A DNA stretch of 64,000 bases from Algibacillus agarilyticus (GTDB lineage: Bacteria; Pseudomonadota; Gammaproteobacteria; Enterobacterales; Alteromonadaceae). The stretch is from contig NZ_QMED01000007.1 in assembly GCF_003286125.1 (NCBI RefSeq), forward strand, positions 1 through 64,000. Direction: 5' to 3'. A program made the position numbers and the translations under genes. Shown here one piece after another: positions 48,517 through 57,718 of the stretch (within the stretch, counting starts at the first letter, position 1; each line of letters starts with the position of its first letter). The notes beneath the pieces are model-generated. The model was not told where the DNA came from. It saw only the letters and a list, made by a program, of their open reading frames with translations, and searched no databases.

Positions 48517-49131
48517 ATGCGTTCAAATAAAGGGTTCTCGTTAGTCGAATTAATGGTTGCAATGTTAATACTCACTACGGGTGTAGTGGGTTCAATCGCC
48601 ATACAAAGCCATGCAAAAAAAAATAGTTTTGACGCTATTCAACGGGCACAAGCCACCGCGTTAGCACACGACATAATTGAACGAATGCGTGGCAACAAAA
48701 CGCAATTAGCCTCATATGCAGGCACTGATTTTGGTTCTAAAGAATGGAGTAACGTTACGTTGTGCCACCGAACCACCACAACGACTAACTCCGTCAGCTG
48801 CACCCCAGAACAACTTGCTACATACGACATCTATCAATGGGATCAGGCCATTAGAGGAGGGCATGTTACTAAAACGGTTACCGATGATAATGGTGATTCT
48901 ACCATTAAAATTGGCGGCTTAATAAACCCAACTGGCTGTATAGTTATTACACCTGCAACAAATGCTGCGGGCTCATCAAATTTAACGGGTGCGGGGTCGG
49001 TAACGGTTGTTGTGAGTTGGCAAGGGCGCTTTGGCACTAAAGATGCAAATGTCGCAAGTGGTAATAATTGTGGTGGTTCAGATGTTGATAAAAAACGTCG
49101 CGAAGTCAGCATGACGGCTTATATTTTTTAA
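48517..49131 (+). CDS. pilV: Type IV pilus minor pilin PilV
   Basis: A 204-residue minor pilin expected to prime pilus assembly with PilW, PilX and PilY1. The leader is MRSNKG, and prepilin peptidase should cut before FSLVELMVAMLILTTGVVGS, with Glu at +5. The globular part has Cys pairs and a C-terminal beta region ending RREVSMTAYIF. It is the first gene of a six-gene run; a fimT/gspH-type pilin, often placed before pilV, is not present. Confidence 0.88.
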   Translation: MRSNKGFSLVELMVAMLILTTGVVGSIAIQSHAKKNSFDAIQRAQATALAHDIIERMRGNKTQLASYAGTDFGSKEWSNVTLCHRTTTTTNSVSCTPEQLATYDIYQWDQAIRGGHVTKTVTDDNGDSTIKIGGLINPTGCIVITPATNAAGSSNLTGAGSVTVVVSWQGRFGTKDANVASGNNCGGSDVDKKRREVSMTAYIF

Positions 49132-49156
49132 GGCTAAATAATAAGGAACTCACAGC

Positions 49157-50161
49157 ATGTTAAAACCAAAAGGGTTTAGTTTAGTCGAAATGCTCATCGC
49201 GGGCGTATTAGGTTTAGTGGTGTTTGGCGGCATGATTAATTTATTTATTGCATCTGATTCGATAACGGAAGACACAGTGCAAAATGGCGAATTACAAGAA
49301 GTCGGTACGTATGCCTTAAATGTATTAACCAAAGATTTAATGATGCATGGTTATTTTGGTGAATACACGGGCAGCAACATGATGAATGCTAATTTACATG
49401 CCTCGGCCGTGTCCGAAGATTGTACAGGCGAAAATGGCAATAATGGGTCTTTTCCTAATACCTCTGATTTTTCATTTCGGACGTTATGGATGATGATTGC
49501 AACCGGTGTTGATGACTTTGGTTGCATCGTGAATGCCAAAGCCGGTAGCACTATTTTGCAAATTAAGCGGGGTATTAGTGACGAGCTTGACCCCGGTGAT
49601 GAGAAAAAAACACGCTATTACATAAAAAGTAATCGCGACGAAATTCATTTTTACGCGGGCAATGATCAAGCGTCGGTTAATACAAGCATGGCTAAAAATT
49701 TAATAATGGAATACCAGAATCGAATTTACTACGTCAGAATTGAAGACCAAGGTGGTATTAGTGTTCCAATTTTAGCGCGTTATCAGCTAGAAAAAGCAGA
49801 AGACGCGGCGGCTAATGCCGGTCGATTAACCAGTTATGATTTAGCTGAAGGTATTGAATATATTAATTTTTTGATGGGGGTCGATAATAATAGTGATGGT
49901 GTCGCTAATTTTTATTTACCCGTGGCAGATATGGCAACTAGCCGTGATTATTGGGATCAATCTGGTGGCATGGCTATTGTATCGGCCAAAGTGTTTGTTT
50001 TAGCGCGGGCGTTAACGCCTGACGAAAGTTTACAAAATAAAAATTCATACGATTTAGGTAGTTGGATATTTACGGCCAAAGGTGACGGCTACCGCAGAAT
50101 GTTATTTACCAATACGGTCTATATCGCAAACAAAGGTTTGCAAGGGTGGGTAGAGCAATGA
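49157..50161 (+). CDS. pilW: Type IV pilus minor pilin PilW
   Basis: A 334-residue large minor pilin. The leader is MLKPKG before FSLVEMLIAGVLGLVVFGGM, with Glu at +5. The globular region has several Cys and ends GLQGWVEQ. It is 25 bases after pilV and its stop overlaps the pilX start through ATGA. It likely forms the priming complex at the pilus tip with PilX, PilV and PilY1 (known in related systems). Confidence 0.88.
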   Translation: MLKPKGFSLVEMLIAGVLGLVVFGGMINLFIASDSITEDTVQNGELQEVGTYALNVLTKDLMMHGYFGEYTGSNMMNANLHASAVSEDCTGENGNNGSFPNTSDFSFRTLWMMIATGVDDFGCIVNAKAGSTILQIKRGISDELDPGDEKKTRYYIKSNRDEIHFYAGNDQASVNTSMAKNLIMEYQNRIYYVRIEDQGGISVPILARYQLEKAEDAAANAGRLTSYDLAEGIEYINFLMGVDNNSDGVANFYLPVADMATSRDYWDQSGGMAIVSAKVFVLARALTPDESLQNKNSYDLGSWIFTAKGDGYRRMLFTNTVYIANKGLQGWVEQ

Positions 50162-50709
50162 ATAAACCGCTAATAAACAATATTAACCAAAAGCCAAGTC
50201 CGCTTTTTAATCGACGTTTACAGGTTATGGGGTTGCCCACTGAACAGCGAGGTGCCGCCTTATTTGCTGGGTTAATTTTTACTGCGCTGGTTACTTCATT
50301 GGCTGTTACTTTACTGAGTAGTAGTGTGATGGATCAAAAAATAGCGGCGGCTAACTCAGATCAAATTAGCTCACTTGATAAAGCTGTAGGTGGTGTTTCT
50401 CAAACTATTTATAAAGCGATTTATCGAAAAATAAGTAGCTCAAATTTTTTAGCTGAAAACAAGTCAATGGATAAAACAAAGTTAGAAGATGATCTCTATT
50501 TTGAAAGCCAAATTGATGTTATTGATGATTTATCAGGTGAACAATCAGCGACGGGCGGTTGTATTCGTGAAAAATACGCAGATGATGCCAGTACGATAAG
50601 TTGTAAAAATTACACGATTAACGTGACTAATGCTTATGGCAAAAATAAATCGGCTACAACATCGGTTAAAGCGGGTGTTAGCTACAAAACCAATAATAGT
50701 GATAGTTGA
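50158..50709 (+). CDS. pilX: Type IV pilus assembly protein PilX
   Basis: A 183-residue PilX-type protein. A 36-residue basic stretch precedes QRGAALFAGLIFTALVTSLA, the usual PilX start of a hydrophobic helix, which lacks the Glu+5 of true pilins. The start is ATG 50158, overlapping the pilW stop by four bases; an earlier in-frame GTG at 50146 adds four residues only. The C-terminus (NVTNAYGKNKSATTSVKAG) resembles the conserved PilX end. pilY1 starts seven bases later. Confidence 0.83.
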   Translation: MNKPLINNINQKPSPLFNRRLQVMGLPTEQRGAALFAGLIFTALVTSLAVTLLSSSVMDQKIAAANSDQISSLDKAVGGVSQTIYKAIYRKISSSNFLAENKSMDKTKLEDDLYFESQIDVIDDLSGEQSATGGCIREKYADDASTISCKNYTINVTNAYGKNKSATTSVKAGVSYKTNNSDS

Positions 50710-50716
50710 GGCTGTA

Positions 50717-53700
50717 ATGAAAACTAAATTACTCTGTTTTATTTTTGCGTTTGCCTTACCGTTTAGCACATTAAGCGAAGACATTGAGTTGTACGTAAAT
50801 CAAAATGCTGAGAGCGATGGCAATAACCCCCAAATTATGATCATTTTTGATAACAGTGGCAGTATGTCAAGTCCTGCTTATTCTCGTCCTACTTATGATC
50901 CGTCTGTTGTATACCCAATGGCCGCTAATAACTTAACCTACCGTGCGACTTATTTTGCAAAGGGTTCACGAGTAAACAGTTCAAGTATTCCTGAAGTTGA
51001 AGATGAAAATGAAGTGGGCGATGTCCGCCGTTTTGAACGCACCAACAATGCGTGTAACTCTTCACGTGAGCCTTTGTATGGTTTATGGCGTAAAAAAGAT
51101 GCAGAGGGGGAGCCAGATGCCACTAATCCAATTGAGTATGGCGACGATATTCAAAACCGTGGTGATTCATTAAGTGACTATGAATTGATATCGGGTGGTG
51201 AGGGTACATATCTTGATCGCATTATTGAGTATAAAAATAGAGAATGGGTCGAACTCCGAGATAATAATGGCCTAAATGCCAACGATGTTATTGATTGTTA
51301 TGCTGATACACCGCGTTGGGTTAGACGTCGACATGGCCACGATTATTATGAACCAGGCGATGATCAAAACCAAGCCACGATCAAACAGGGTAGTAATTTT
51401 TATGAATTCCCTGATGGATTTCCGGTTGATAATCAAAAATCAGGTAATCAGGCTATATACCATCTAGATGATAGCGATTCTGATTATGAAGATAATAAAG
51501 CTGACTTTGATGGTATAGAGTACACTACTTTATACACGGTTAATTACCTTAATTGGTATCATTCAAAAGCTGATTATGATAATCGCTCACGTTTAGCCGT
51601 TGCTAAAGAATCGATCACAAACCTCATTAATGCATCTTCTAATAGCGTTGATTATGGCCTCACCTTTTTTAATTATAATACGAATGATAGCAATAATGGT
51701 GGCCGTATTGTTAATGCATTAAATGACTATCCGATTGATGTTGTCTCCATTAAACAAAATGTAGCAAATGTGACGGCAAGTACTTATACCCCTCTAGCTG
51801 AATCTTTGTATGAAGTCTATCGATATTTCTCTGGTCAATCTGTGTTGTATGGTTATAACGCCGGATCATTAACACCGGCAAGAGATACGAGTGCTGAAAG
51901 CCCACTAGGGACTTATGAAAGCCCTGTTTTAGGGACTAATTGCCGAGACCAAATTTATGTGGTGATTATTACCGATGGAGAACCTTATTATGATGTTGCC
52001 GCTGATGATGCTATTCAAGCTTTAATTTCAGGTGATTCTGAATTAGAAGCCAACGGCATTGTTAATGATAGTTATTTACCGGCATTAGCGGGATACATGG
52101 CTAAAAATGATTTAAATAACGATTTAAGTGATGGTAAACAAACCGCTATTACTTACACCATTGGTTTTGGTGATGATGCTATCAATGATGCAGGCGATAT
52201 ACTCAATCAAACCGCTGTACTGGGTGGTGGGCATTATTATGAAGCAGCAGATGCCACACAGTTAACCAATGCATTGCAAAATGCGATTGTGTCTATTTTA
52301 CAAACTAGCTCTTCTTTTACCTCTCCTGCGATTGCAGCTAACAATTTTGACAGAACTCACAGTTTAGATTCGGTTTATTTTTCTATGTTTTTACCCGAGC
52401 AAGGGCCTAAATGGCGTGGCAATATTAAAAAATTGAAGGTTATTAATAGCAAAATTGTAGATTCGGCGGGTAACAATGCCATTAATACGTTTGGCAATAT
52501 AGAAGATACGGCCAAGTCATTTTGGGGCGGCACCAGTAATTGCAGCGGTGCTACCTCTTGTTCTGATGGAAATGATGTAGAAGATGGTGGGGTGGCTGAA
52601 GCGCTGGCTAAAGCAGAAGTGAGTTCACGCAAATTGTTAAGTGATATTGATTCTGGCGGTGGTTTAGCTACGTTTAATTACGATAACGTATCATCTTTTG
52701 ATTTTGGTGAACCTGTAATCGATGTCATGAATGTATTGCTAACCGAAGTTGAAGACAATGTTAAGTGGGCGATGGGTTACGACATTGATGATTACGATCG
52801 CGATTTAAATGTAACTGAAATGCGCGAAGATGTGTTTGGTGATCCATTACACTCAAAACCTGTGGTGATTAATTATGGTGGTTTAACCGAAAGCACACAA
52901 GATTTACGCATTGTGGTGGGCACAAATGCAGGGGCTCTGCATATGTTTAAAGATAGCTCAAACGCGACGTCGGTTTCTGAATCTTGGGCTTTTTACCCGC
53001 GCAAATTTTTCCCGAATATACAAAATTTACGTTTTGATACCTCTGGCAAAGTCTATGGTATAGACGGCTCACCTGTTGTTTATACCAACGATAAAGACAA
53101 TGACGGTATTATTGAGCAAAGTGCAGGCGAAAAAGCGATCGTTATATTTGGTTTACGCCGAGGTGGGCGCGATTATTATGCATTAGATATTAGTGACCCG
53201 GATGATCCTAAATTACTTTGGCATATTAAGGGGGGCAGTGGCGATTTTGCCGAGTTAGGGCAAAGCTGGAGTAAACCAGTTGTTGGATATATTAACCATA
53301 AATCACATACTAATGGTGATCCGGTTATCTTTTTCTCTGGTGGATACAATGGTGATTCAGATACCGGAAGTAGCTCTACAAATCCAGGGCGAGGTGTTTT
53401 TATTGTTGATGTGTTAACCGGTGGGTTAATTTGGAAGGCAACCTCAAGCGCTTATTCAAGTGGCAGTAAAAATACGTATGCGAATTTTAAACATGCAATA
53501 CCGGGGCGAATAGCCATATTAGACAGCGATGGCAATGGGCTAATTGACCGCTTATATTCAGCCGATATTGGTGGTCATGTGTGGCGTATTGATTTAGCCA
53601 GTAGTGATCCTTTTTCATCGACTAAACCTTGGACCGTGCAAGAATTAGCGTCATTGGGTGGCTCGGGCTTGTCGGCTCGAAAATTCTTTGCTGAGCCGGT

Positions 53701-54472
53701 GATTGTGCGCACGGTGTTTAGCGAAGTAAAAGAGTTATTACTGGATTATGGTACTAAAACCGAAACGGTGACGAGTAAACGTGAGGTGCCATACGATGGT
53801 ATATTATTAGGTAGTGGTGATAGAGCTAACCCGAATGATAAAGCGGTTAACGACATGATGTTTATGATCCAAGACCGTGACATTGTTACACGTTCTTTTG
53901 TTGCCCCTAGTGATTATGAGCCGATCACGGTCGATAATTTATATGATTTTTCAAACGATCCGTTCAGTAATCAAACCTCTGCCACGTTTGAAGCAAACCA
54001 AATATCGTTAGGTTCGAGTTTAGGTTGGAAATATGACTTTTCATCGTCAGGTGAAAAAGTGATGTCTCCGAGTCGTGCATTAGGTGGCATTGCTTACTTT
54101 ACGTCATTTTTGCCTGGTGCTAAATCGGCTGATGTTAGTGCTTGTGAACTTGTTGCCGGCACGGGCAATTTATATGCCCTTGATTTTCATTATGGTACGC
54201 GAGTTTATAATTGGGAGAGCATTTCGCTAGGCGAGCGCATCCCTGATACACCGGTATTGTTTGCCGGAGACAACGCAGATGGATCATCTAACTTAACGTT
54301 AATTGGTGTAGGTAGCGGTGAAAATACAACGGGAACGATTGATTTAAAAGAGGTAAAAGCCGACCCTGATACTTGTGAAACGGGTGAGACTTGCGAAGCC
54401 ACTAAAGTCGCAGATTACAATGCGCTTGAAGTCAAACGTACATACATTGCAATTAAAGAGGAAAGCCAATAA
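50717..54472 (+). CDS. pilY1: Type IV pilus tip adhesin PilY1
   Basis: A 1251-residue secreted protein; in relatives it caps the pilus, mediates adhesion and controls retraction. ATG 50717, six bases after GAGG, gives a signal peptide MKTKLLCFIFAFALPFSTLS before EDIELYV. The N-terminal von Willebrand A-like domain has the MIDAS motif DNSGS (45-49). The C-terminal half is a PilY1 beta-propeller with Ca-binding loops DKDNDGIIE and DSDGNGLID followed by YSADIGGHVWRID. A frame open from 50630 overlaps pilX and is not used. pilE overlaps its stop by one base. Confidence 0.93.
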   Translation: MKTKLLCFIFAFALPFSTLSEDIELYVNQNAESDGNNPQIMIIFDNSGSMSSPAYSRPTYDPSVVYPMAANNLTYRATYFAKGSRVNSSSIPEVEDENEVGDVRRFERTNNACNSSREPLYGLWRKKDAEGEPDATNPIEYGDDIQNRGDSLSDYELISGGEGTYLDRIIEYKNREWVELRDNNGLNANDVIDCYADTPRWVRRRHGHDYYEPGDDQNQATIKQGSNFYEFPDGFPVDNQKSGNQAIYHLDDSDSDYEDNKADFDGIEYTTLYTVNYLNWYHSKADYDNRSRLAVAKESITNLINASSNSVDYGLTFFNYNTNDSNNGGRIVNALNDYPIDVVSIKQNVANVTASTYTPLAESLYEVYRYFSGQSVLYGYNAGSLTPARDTSAESPLGTYESPVLGTNCRDQIYVVIITDGEPYYDVAADDAIQALISGDSELEANGIVNDSYLPALAGYMAKNDLNNDLSDGKQTAITYTIGFGDDAINDAGDILNQTAVLGGGHYYEAADATQLTNALQNAIVSILQTSSSFTSPAIAANNFDRTHSLDSVYFSMFLPEQGPKWRGNIKKLKVINSKIVDSAGNNAINTFGNIEDTAKSFWGGTSNCSGATSCSDGNDVEDGGVAEALAKAEVSSRKLLSDIDSGGGLATFNYDNVSSFDFGEPVIDVMNVLLTEVEDNVKWAMGYDIDDYDRDLNVTEMREDVFGDPLHSKPVVINYGGLTESTQDLRIVVGTNAGALHMFKDSSNATSVSESWAFYPRKFFPNIQNLRFDTSGKVYGIDGSPVVYTNDKDNDGIIEQSAGEKAIVIFGLRRGGRDYYALDISDPDDPKLLWHIKGGSGDFAELGQSWSKPVVGYINHKSHTNGDPVIFFSGGYNGDSDTGSSSTNPGRGVFIVDVLTGGLIWKATSSAYSSGSKNTYANFKHAIPGRIAILDSDGNGLIDRLYSADIGGHVWRIDLASSDPFSSTKPWTVQELASLGGSGLSARKFFAEPVIVRTVFSEVKELLLDYGTKTETVTSKREVPYDGILLGSGDRANPNDKAVNDMMFMIQDRDIVTRSFVAPSDYEPITVDNLYDFSNDPFSNQTSATFEANQISLGSSLGWKYDFSSSGEKVMSPSRALGGIAYFTSFLPGAKSADVSACELVAGTGNLYALDFHYGTRVYNWESISLGERIPDTPVLFAGDNADGSSNLTLIGVGSGENTTGTIDLKEVKADPDTCETGETCEATKVADYNALEVKRTYIAIKEESQ

Positions 54473-54954
54473 TGCCAATAACAAAGCAGGCAAAAGGGCA
54501 GAACAATAAACAGATAAAAATACGAAAGCCCATAAGCGCTTTTTCTTTAATTGAACTCATGGTATCGGTTGCGATTGTTGGCATTATTGCGGCTATCGCA
54601 ACACCGGCTTACATTGAATATTTAGGGCAGGGGTATCGCTCAGAAGCGATGCGTGAGTTAGTGACTGTGGTTAATTTGCAAGAGCAATATTTAATTGAAA
54701 ATAGAACTTACACGACAGACATGAAAGAGTTAGGTTTTGCTGCTGACCCATACGAATCTGAAAATGAGCGTTATAAAATTGATGCAACGGCAATTGCTGA
54801 TATTAGTTCTGATTTTATCGTCACCGCCACCGCAACGGATGCGCAAAAAGCAACTGATTTAACGTGTTATACCATTTCAATGAACTACCTTTTGCAAAAG
54901 TCGGCGACCGATAGTGAAGGTAATGATTCAACTGATACATGTTGGGGGCAATAA
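54472..54954 (+). CDS. pilE: Type IV pilin-like protein PilE
   Basis: A 160-residue prepilin. It has an unusually long 24-residue leader rich in Lys and Gln, then FSLIELMVSVAIVGIIAAIATPAYIEY with Glu at +5. The residue before the cleavage site is Ala (KPISA|FSLIE) where Gly is nearly universal, so processing could be slow. The PilE-type C-terminus has two Cys (DLTCYTISM ... DTCWGQ). It overlaps both neighbours by one base and is the last pilin of the operon. Confidence 0.87.
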   Translation: MPITKQAKGQNNKQIKIRKPISAFSLIELMVSVAIVGIIAAIATPAYIEYLGQGYRSEAMRELVTVVNLQEQYLIENRTYTTDMKELGFAADPYESENERYKIDATAIADISSDFIVTATATDAQKATDLTCYTISMNYLLQKSATDSEGNDSTDTCWGQ

Positions 54955-55268
54955 TGAAACGAGCTAAAATATTTGCCTTGTGTTGTTTATTTAGTGCTTT
55001 TACTTTTTCAAGTTTTGCCGCTAAATATCCACAAGTTAAGTGTCACATAACCTACTTAAAAGCCGCATTAGAGCGACAAACCATTACACTGCAAGAGTTA
55101 GGGCCGTGGTTTACGAAGAGCATTGAACAAGAATTACGCGAGCGCTTTATTTATGATGAAGACGGTATAACAAAATTACCGGTTGTTGCTGTGCATGAGT
55201 GTGTTGATATAAAAGCTGAATTTTCTACTTCTATCGCACGAGAGCTTGAAAGAAACACCCCTTTTTAG
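54954..55268 (+). CDS. Small exported protein of the pilin operon, possibly TapY2-like
   Basis: A 104-residue protein with a signal peptide (1-23, MKRAKIFALCCLFSAFTFSS FAA). The mature part has a Cys pair (KCHITY and HECVDI) that probably forms a disulfide, a helical centre (ALERQTITLQELGPWF) and a charged end. ATG 54954 overlaps the pilE stop by one base, so synthesis is coupled. The place after pilE and the size recall the small TapY2-type proteins of pilus clusters in Shewanella and relatives, but I cannot confirm that family. Confidence 0.7.
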   Translation: MKRAKIFALCCLFSAFTFSSFAAKYPQVKCHITYLKAALERQTITLQELGPWFTKSIEQELRERFIYDEDGITKLPVVAVHECVDIKAEFSTSIARELERNTPF

Positions 55269-55290
55269 TTTTTACATTGTTTAACGTAAA

Positions 55291-55316
55291 AAAACAGCAC
55301 ATTGATGTGCTGTTTT
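55291..55316. terminator. Bidirectional terminator between the pilin operon and the PL7 gene
   Basis: AAAACAGCACAT faces ATGTGCTGTTTT around TG, with A-runs and T-runs on the two sides. It serves both converging transcripts: the pilin operon (plus) and the alginate lyase (minus). Confidence 0.88.
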
Positions 55317-55345
55317 ATTATTAACAACTACTTTTCTCGTCGAAT

Positions 55346-56791
55346 CTATTCGCTTTCAGCATAGCCTGTATGGCTATTTTTTAATGCATAAAAGGTTGCC
55401 TGTACATAGTCATTTGCATCACTGCTGTTATTTTGATTATACACGCCTGCTTTAAAGTACATATATTGGCCGCCAACATCGTAACCACTGTTAGACATAT
55501 CATGTTGGCGCACAACATCAGGTTTGCCTTCACGTATAATAGTTACTGTTAGTTCATGTCCAACAACTTGTATTTTATAGCTAAATTTTTCATTTAACGC
55601 GATACCATCACTAGGATTGCTTGCACTGTTAGTACGCGAACCTATTATTTCTATGTATTCGTCATTTTTACCAATCGGTTCGTGTGCAAAATAAATAGCG
55701 CCTTTACTATTACTGGGTAATTTACGGTAATATAAACGGATGGGCTCGTCGTCATTGGCGTGTATTTGGCCGATGATCACTCTGCCTATTTGATAATCTT
55801 CACCTGTGGTGGTGACATGATTAACTGCAACTGTCGCGAATAATTCACCATCTATTCCACCCGCGTTGTTTAAGTCGGCGCTAGGAGCCGTCGAGAAAAC
55901 CCAATTATTTTTATTCACACCTTGTGTTTTATGAGATGTATTACCGCGGCGTAACATTTCACGTAATTCAGAGCGTACATATTTAGTATTGGTTGATGTT
56001 TTGAAACCTTGACTCGGGCTTTTGAATACGAGCCCTTTATCACTTGAAACATAGAAAAAATCAGAATTGCTGTACCCATTCATTAATTCAGTTTCTGATA
56101 TTGAATCTGAAGTACCGCTGTTGTCATCATCAGTCGGGATGCTTAAATACCAATCAGCTAGATCAATACCTAGCTCATTAGGTAAAAGTGGAGTGCCGGC
56201 ATTTTCGCATGCGTGAACATGAAACTCGACAATACTATTCCAATCATTCAATGTGTTTCCGTAACCTGTCAATTTTAAATAGCGAGCGGTTGTGGCTGTA
56301 ATATTGTAACTTTCGAATGATGCTTGGGTGCCACTTGAGCTTGTTTTTGTTAATACGCTTTGCCAATTAGTTGCATCATCGGATGCTTCAATGCTAAACG
56401 TGCTTTGGCGTTCATCACCTTTAAACCACTGAATTTGAACTGAGTTTATTAGTTTACTTTCGCCTAAGTCGAGCTGTAACCAACGGTTTTGGCCTTCACT
56501 TGACCATTTTGAATCGCCGCTTGTATTGCCATCAATGGCTAAGCTTGGCGTGAAGCTTTCATCAAATAATCCTTCATCTGTTGCTTCGGCTATGTCATAA
56601 GCCACGGGGGCATTACAATCGATAACAGGGTCGGTTGTTGTATTGTCTTTATCGGTTGGTTCTGTTTTATCGGGATCAACATCGGTAATTGGCGATGGAT
56701 CATTGGTTGGTGCAGTTGTACCACCGCTACTGCCACAACCAATAAGTGCGAGAATAAGAGAAGCGATTGTGAGCTGGGCTACGTTTTTCAT
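55346..56791 (-). CDS. PL7 alginate lyase lipoprotein with CBM32
   Basis: Depolymerises alginate by beta-elimination. The 481-residue protein has a lipobox LIGC (Cys19), a Thr/Asp/Pro-rich linker (20-58), a CBM32/discoidin-like carbohydrate-binding domain (about 60-195) and the PL7 jelly-roll (about 205-481). Catalytic motifs are RSELRE 273-278, QIH 342-344 and YFKAGVYNQ 445-453. QIH-type enzymes are often active on polyguluronate-rich alginate, QVH-type on polymannuronate (from the literature as I recall it). It should sit on a membrane, probably the outer one. It is separated from the PepSY-like gene by the third 129-bp element. Confidence 0.92.
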   Translation of the reverse strand: MKNVAQLTIASLILALIGCGSSGGTTAPTNDPSPITDVDPDKTEPTDKDNTTTDPVIDCNAPVAYDIAEATDEGLFDESFTPSLAIDGNTSGDSKWSSEGQNRWLQLDLGESKLINSVQIQWFKGDERQSTFSIEASDDATNWQSVLTKTSSSGTQASFESYNITATTARYLKLTGYGNTLNDWNSIVEFHVHACENAGTPLLPNELGIDLADWYLSIPTDDDNSGTSDSISETELMNGYSNSDFFYVSSDKGLVFKSPSQGFKTSTNTKYVRSELREMLRRGNTSHKTQGVNKNNWVFSTAPSADLNNAGGIDGELFATVAVNHVTTTGEDYQIGRVIIGQIHANDDEPIRLYYRKLPSNSKGAIYFAHEPIGKNDEYIEIIGSRTNSASNPSDGIALNEKFSYKIQVVGHELTVTIIREGKPDVVRQHDMSNSGYDVGGQYMYFKAGVYNQNNSSDANDYVQATFYALKNSHTGYAESE

Positions 56792-56876
56792 ATAAAATAT
56801 CTCAATTGATAAAGCAAAATCATCCTTTATCGTTTGCTTTGATAGTGGTTATTAAATCTGTATTTTTCGTTCGATG

Positions 56877-56899
56877 TTCGGTTAAATAAAGTGACCGAA
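56877..56899. promoter_or_regulatory. Inverted repeat upstream of the PL7 gene, possible operator
   Basis: TTCGGTTA faces TGACCGAA with seven bases between, one mismatch, 86 bases upstream of the PL7 start codon. No regulator can be assigned. It differs from the ATTGGT operators before the PL6 gene. Confidence 0.4.
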
Positions 56900-56927
56900 A
56901 TCAAAACGACAGGAAGAGCCATTTAAG

Positions 56928-57056
56928 TATAGTCAAAGCGATCGGGTTTTAGGGGAAGCCGTCAAGCTTCGAGACCCCATGAGCATATGCTCTACTATGT
57001 GATTGGGGCGAGAAAGCGCTGACAATGAACCATAAAACCTGAGCGAGAAGACTATA
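56928..57056 (+). mobile_element. 129-bp MITE-like element, copy 3
   Basis: Same orientation as copy 1 and differing at two positions; ends TATAGTC/GACTATA intact. It lies inside the alginate locus, eight bases past the stop of the PepSY-like gene (minus strand) and 136 bases upstream of the PL7 start. It could end the PL6/PepSY transcript or alter the PL7 promoter. Confidence 0.85.
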
Positions 57057-57064
57057 ACTCGCTT

Positions 57065-57583
57065 TTAATGTTGCCATTCTTTTGTTAAATAACTGGCTTG
57101 TTCCTGATGCCATTTAACTTCGTGTTTACCTTCTTTGCCTTTGCTATTTATAGTATAAAATTCATAAATAATGACGCCATCATTTTGCACACTTTCAATA
57201 ATGCGCTTGGGTTTAATATTCGCATCTTGTTTTTTTAATTCACTGACAACGGCTTTAGGTGTTTGCGCTAAGGTTAAATCGCGTTGTATTTCTACCACTT
57301 TCCATTTGTCACCTACTTGCAATAAATCAAACTCAATGTCATTGCCATCGGCATCTTTACCTTCAATATCGATATAAGTATGGCCGTGTTTTAATTCTTT
57401 TTCTGCTTCAAGAATGGTTATACCCGCTTGTTTGTTTTTAACTGCATTAATTGCCGCTGCAGGGATTTCATTCAGCGCTAAATCAAATTTTTGATGCAAG
57501 CTAGCACCTATTTTTGTTGTGTCAGCTTGCACACTTAATGTGGCTAATAAACCAACACAAGCTAATGTTTTTATTACTTTCAT
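57065..57583 (-). CDS. Exported PepSY-like protein
   Basis: A 172-residue protein with a signal peptide (1-20, ending SVQA before DTTK) and two PepSY-like repeats: about 40-105 (IPAAAINAVKN ... HTYIDIEGKDADGNDIEFDLLQ) and about 108-172 (TPKAVVSELKK ... IIYEFYTINSKGKEGKHEVKW). PepSY proteins often inhibit proteases or sense envelope conditions; no enzymatic residues are visible. It is the gene downstream of PL6 on the minus strand (135-bp gap with a 10-bp hairpin) and may be cotranscribed with it. A role in alginate use is inferred only from location. Confidence 0.75.
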   Translation of the reverse strand: MKVIKTLACVGLLATLSVQADTTKIGASLHQKFDLALNEIPAAAINAVKNKQAGITILEAEKELKHGHTYIDIEGKDADGNDIEFDLLQVGDKWKVVEIQRDLTLAQTPKAVVSELKKQDANIKPKRIIESVQNDGVIIYEFYTINSKGKEGKHEVKWHQEQASYLTKEWQH

Positions 57584-57594
57584 AAGACTCTCGA

Positions 57595-57625
57595 AACCCC
57601 AAAGCCATAAAATGACTTTGGGGTT
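57595..57625. repeat. Perfect 10-bp hairpin before the PepSY-like gene
   Basis: AACCCCAAAG faces CTTTGGGGTT around eleven bases. In the minus-strand transcript it ends 12 bases before the PepSY-like start codon, close enough to affect ribosome access. It sits between PL6 and PepSY-like genes and might protect one half of a processed transcript. Confidence 0.65.
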
Positions 57626-57696
57626 GGTTTGTTAATTTACCCAATGTTATTTATTCAACGTTGCTGATTTAACTTAAACAAAATTGGATTGCATAA

Positions 57697-57710
57697 CTGC
57701 GCGAACGCAG
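57697..57710 (-). terminator. UUCG-loop hairpin after the PL6 gene
   Basis: On the minus strand CTGCG-TTCG-CGCAG, nine bases after the PL6 stop. The UUCG tetraloop is unusually stable, but only a weak T-rich stretch follows, so it may attenuate rather than end transcription. Confidence 0.4.
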
Positions 57711-57718
57711 CTGATTAA

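Noticed and set aside
50630-50716. An upstream start for pilY1
   Set aside because: It would overlap pilX by 80 bases and bury the signal peptide; ATG 50717 has GAGG at good spacing.
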